Made by a program: the position numbers and the translations under genes. The notes below the pieces were generated by a model. That model was not told the origin of the DNA. It made no database searches and saw only the letters and a program-made list of their open reading frames with translations. From a bacterium ADurb.Bin374 (lineage in GTDB: Bacteria; Riflebacteria; Ozemobacteria; Ozemobacterales; Ozemobacteraceae), in contig MWAR01000081.1 of assembly GCA_002068715.1 (NCBI GenBank), positions 1 through 5,798 on the forward strand: a stretch of DNA of 5,798 nt, read 5' to 3'. This document shows, one piece after another, positions 5,180 through 5,798 of the stretch. The number at the start of each line of letters is the position of its first letter. Position 1 is the stretch's first letter.

Positions 5180-5226
5180 GCCGAACTACTCCTTTATATA
5201 GTATGCTATATTTTCAAAGACGCGAC
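5180..5226 (-). promoter_or_regulatory. rplX-rplE gap: AT-rich hairpin next to the rplE SD
   Basis: This is the longest gap in the window. On the transcript it carries a perfect 6-bp inverted repeat, ATATAG and CTATAT around the loop CATA (5196-5211), whose base lies one nucleotide from the rplE SD AAGGAG (5189-5194, 9 nt before ATG). The AT-rich composition stands out from the GC-rich surroundings. In Gammaproteobacteria this junction is where uS8 binds spc mRNA and shuts down translation. That mechanism is reported as narrowly distributed, so a similar role here is only a suggestion. There is no T-run on the transcript after the stem, so it is not a terminator. Confidence 0.5.
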
Positions 5227-5580
5227 TTACTTGCGGCCGATGGGCTCGTTGCAGAGCTTGCAGATGCGGGAAGTCTCGCCGTTCTGAACCACGATCGTGG
5301 CACGCGTAACTTTGTTGCACTTGGTGCAGAGCAGTCCGACGCGGGAAAGGGTGACCGGACCTTCCTTCTGGATGATCCCGCCCTTGCCGATCTTCTTGCT
5401 GGGCTTCTGATGGCGCTTGGTGTAATTCACGCCCTCGACGTAGGCCTGGCCCTTCGCCGGATTGACCTGGAGAACGCGGCCCTTCTTGCCGGCATCGTCG
5501 CCGGTCAGAATGACGACCGTGTCATCCTTCTTGATGTGCGGCTTCTCGACCGCGCGCTTCGCTTTGACCGTCTTCAACAT
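5227..5580 (-). CDS. rplX: 50S ribosomal protein uL24 (L24), with two CxxC pairs
   Basis: uL24 is an early assembly protein that starts folding of the 5' part of 23S rRNA and sits near the polypeptide exit. The chosen start gives 117 residues, slightly above the usual 100-110. Seen: the KOW domain, [20 protein letters not shown] at 15-34 with [19 protein letters not shown] at 34-52, then KRHQKPS at 55-61, [10 protein letters not shown] at 67-76, and a C-terminal knuckle with Cys85-x2-Cys88 and Cys107-x2-Cys110, as in zinc-binding uL24 proteins. The reading frame stays open ten codons further upstream to a TTG, but that would overlap rplN; the ATG at 5580 has GGAGG 8 nt before it and matches the family start, so I use it. 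Confidence 0.97.
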   Translation of the reverse strand: MLKTVKAKRAVEKPHIKKDDTVVILTGDDAGKKGRVLQVNPAKGQAYVEGVNYTKRHQKPSKKIGKGGIIQKEGPVTLSRVGLLCTKCNKVTRATIVVQNGETSRICKLCNEPIGRK

Positions 5581-5588
5581 GTCTCCGT

Positions 5589-5593
5589 CCTCC
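5589..5593 (-). promoter_or_regulatory. Ribosome binding site deciding the rplX start
   Basis: GGAGG lies 8 nt before the ATG at 5580 in the 16-nt gap after rplN. It supports this ATG over the upstream in-frame TTG at 5610, which lies inside rplN. Confidence 0.75.
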
Positions 5594-5596
5594 GGC

Positions 5597-5798
5597 TCAG
5601 ATGACCTCAAGGGCGAGCGAGACGATCTTCATGAACTGCTTTTCGCGAAGTTCACGAGCGACCGGCCCGAAAATGCGGGTGCCCTTGGGGTTGTTGTCGT
5701 TGGCGATGATGACGGCGGCGTTGTCGTCGAACCGGATGTAGCTGCCACCGGGACGTTCCTGTGCATGCAGGCGGCGTTGGCCGACATGGTGGAGGCGG
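5597..5798 (-). CDS. rplN: 50S ribosomal protein uL14 (L14), 5' end cut by window edge
   Basis: uL14 lies at the subunit interface and takes part in bridges to the 30S subunit. Only the last 66 codons are visible, about half of the usual 122. Seen: [15 protein letters not shown] at visible residues 17-31, then [19 protein letters not shown] at 35-53, the most conserved part of the family, and [12 protein letters not shown] at the end, where most relatives have SLAPEVL. The TGA stop is at 5599-5597, 16 nt before rplX. Odd: the first 14 visible residues, [14 protein letters not shown], do not resemble the strand usually found there (VVKAVVVRT followed by a basic stretch). This may be true divergence or an error near the sequence end; neither of the other two frames restores the expected motif. 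Confidence 0.93.
   Translation of the reverse strand, partial: RLHHVGQRRLHAQERPGGSYIRFDDNAAVIIANDNNPKGTRIFGPVARELREKQFMKIVSLALEVI

Noticed and set aside
5195..5217. Promoter-like TTGAAA (5212-5217) and TATATA (5195-5200) before rplE
   Set aside because: The spacer is only 11 nt, far from the 16-18 nt needed, and the -10-like box belongs to the hairpin and abuts the SD.
5581..5610. Longer rplX starting at TTG (5610)
   Set aside because: It would overlap the rplN end, has no good SD, and adds residues not found in the family; the ATG at 5580 has GGAGG.
1..5798. Novel system, mobile element, CRISPR, tRNA or phage gene
   Set aside because: The window is filled by twelve canonical spc-operon genes, with no gap over 47 nt and no repeats or target-site duplications.

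Overview
This is an ordinary bacterial ribosomal-protein gene cluster, the distal part of the spc operon, read entirely from the minus strand. In transcription order (right to left) it holds rplN (5' end missing), rplX, rplE, rpsN, rpsH, rplF, rplR, rpsE, rpmD, rplO, secY and adk (3' end missing). Every gene is in the canonical bacterial order. Both outer genes are cut by the window edges, so the piece lies inside a longer operon; rpsQ would be expected upstream of rplN, and map or infA commonly lie beyond adk.

Organism: a bacterium with a fairly GC-rich genome (high fifties percent by eye). The short zinc-ribbon form of uS14, a uL24 with two CxxC pairs and an adenylate kinase whose LID carries the cysteines of the zinc form all point away from Escherichia-like Gammaproteobacteria. 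The presence of rpmD (uL30) argues against Patescibacteria/CPR, cyanobacteria and chlamydiae, which lack it. I cannot name the phylum from the sequence. Lineage-specific touches are an Arg/Asp-rich N-terminal tail on uS5 and a short Ala/Ser/Gly-rich N-terminal extension on uL5.

Layout: genes are packed with gaps of -4 to 17 nt, except two longer gaps, 47 nt between rplX and rplE and 31 nt between rplF and rplR. At four junctions the stop codon is built into the next Shine-Dalgarno sequence as TAAGGAG. secY starts with GTG 2 nt after the rplO stop and uses a 9-nt SD match inside the rplO coding end. adk starts with GTG overlapping the secY stop as GTGA. There is no stretch above 50 nt without a gene, and I see no internal terminator, convincing internal promoter, RNA gene, mobile element or CRISPR.

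Functionally, ten genes make parts of the ribosome: uL14, uL24, uL5, uL6, uL18, uL30 and uL15 of the large subunit, and uS14, uS8 and uS5 of the small subunit. secY makes the core channel of the Sec translocon, and adk balances adenine nucleotides. I did not find a novel system here. The points worth a second look are small: the rplX-rplE gap with an AT-rich hairpin against the SD, an 8-nt word shared by the two longest gaps, a divergent stretch of uL14 at the window edge, and a few unusual residues in conserved motifs.
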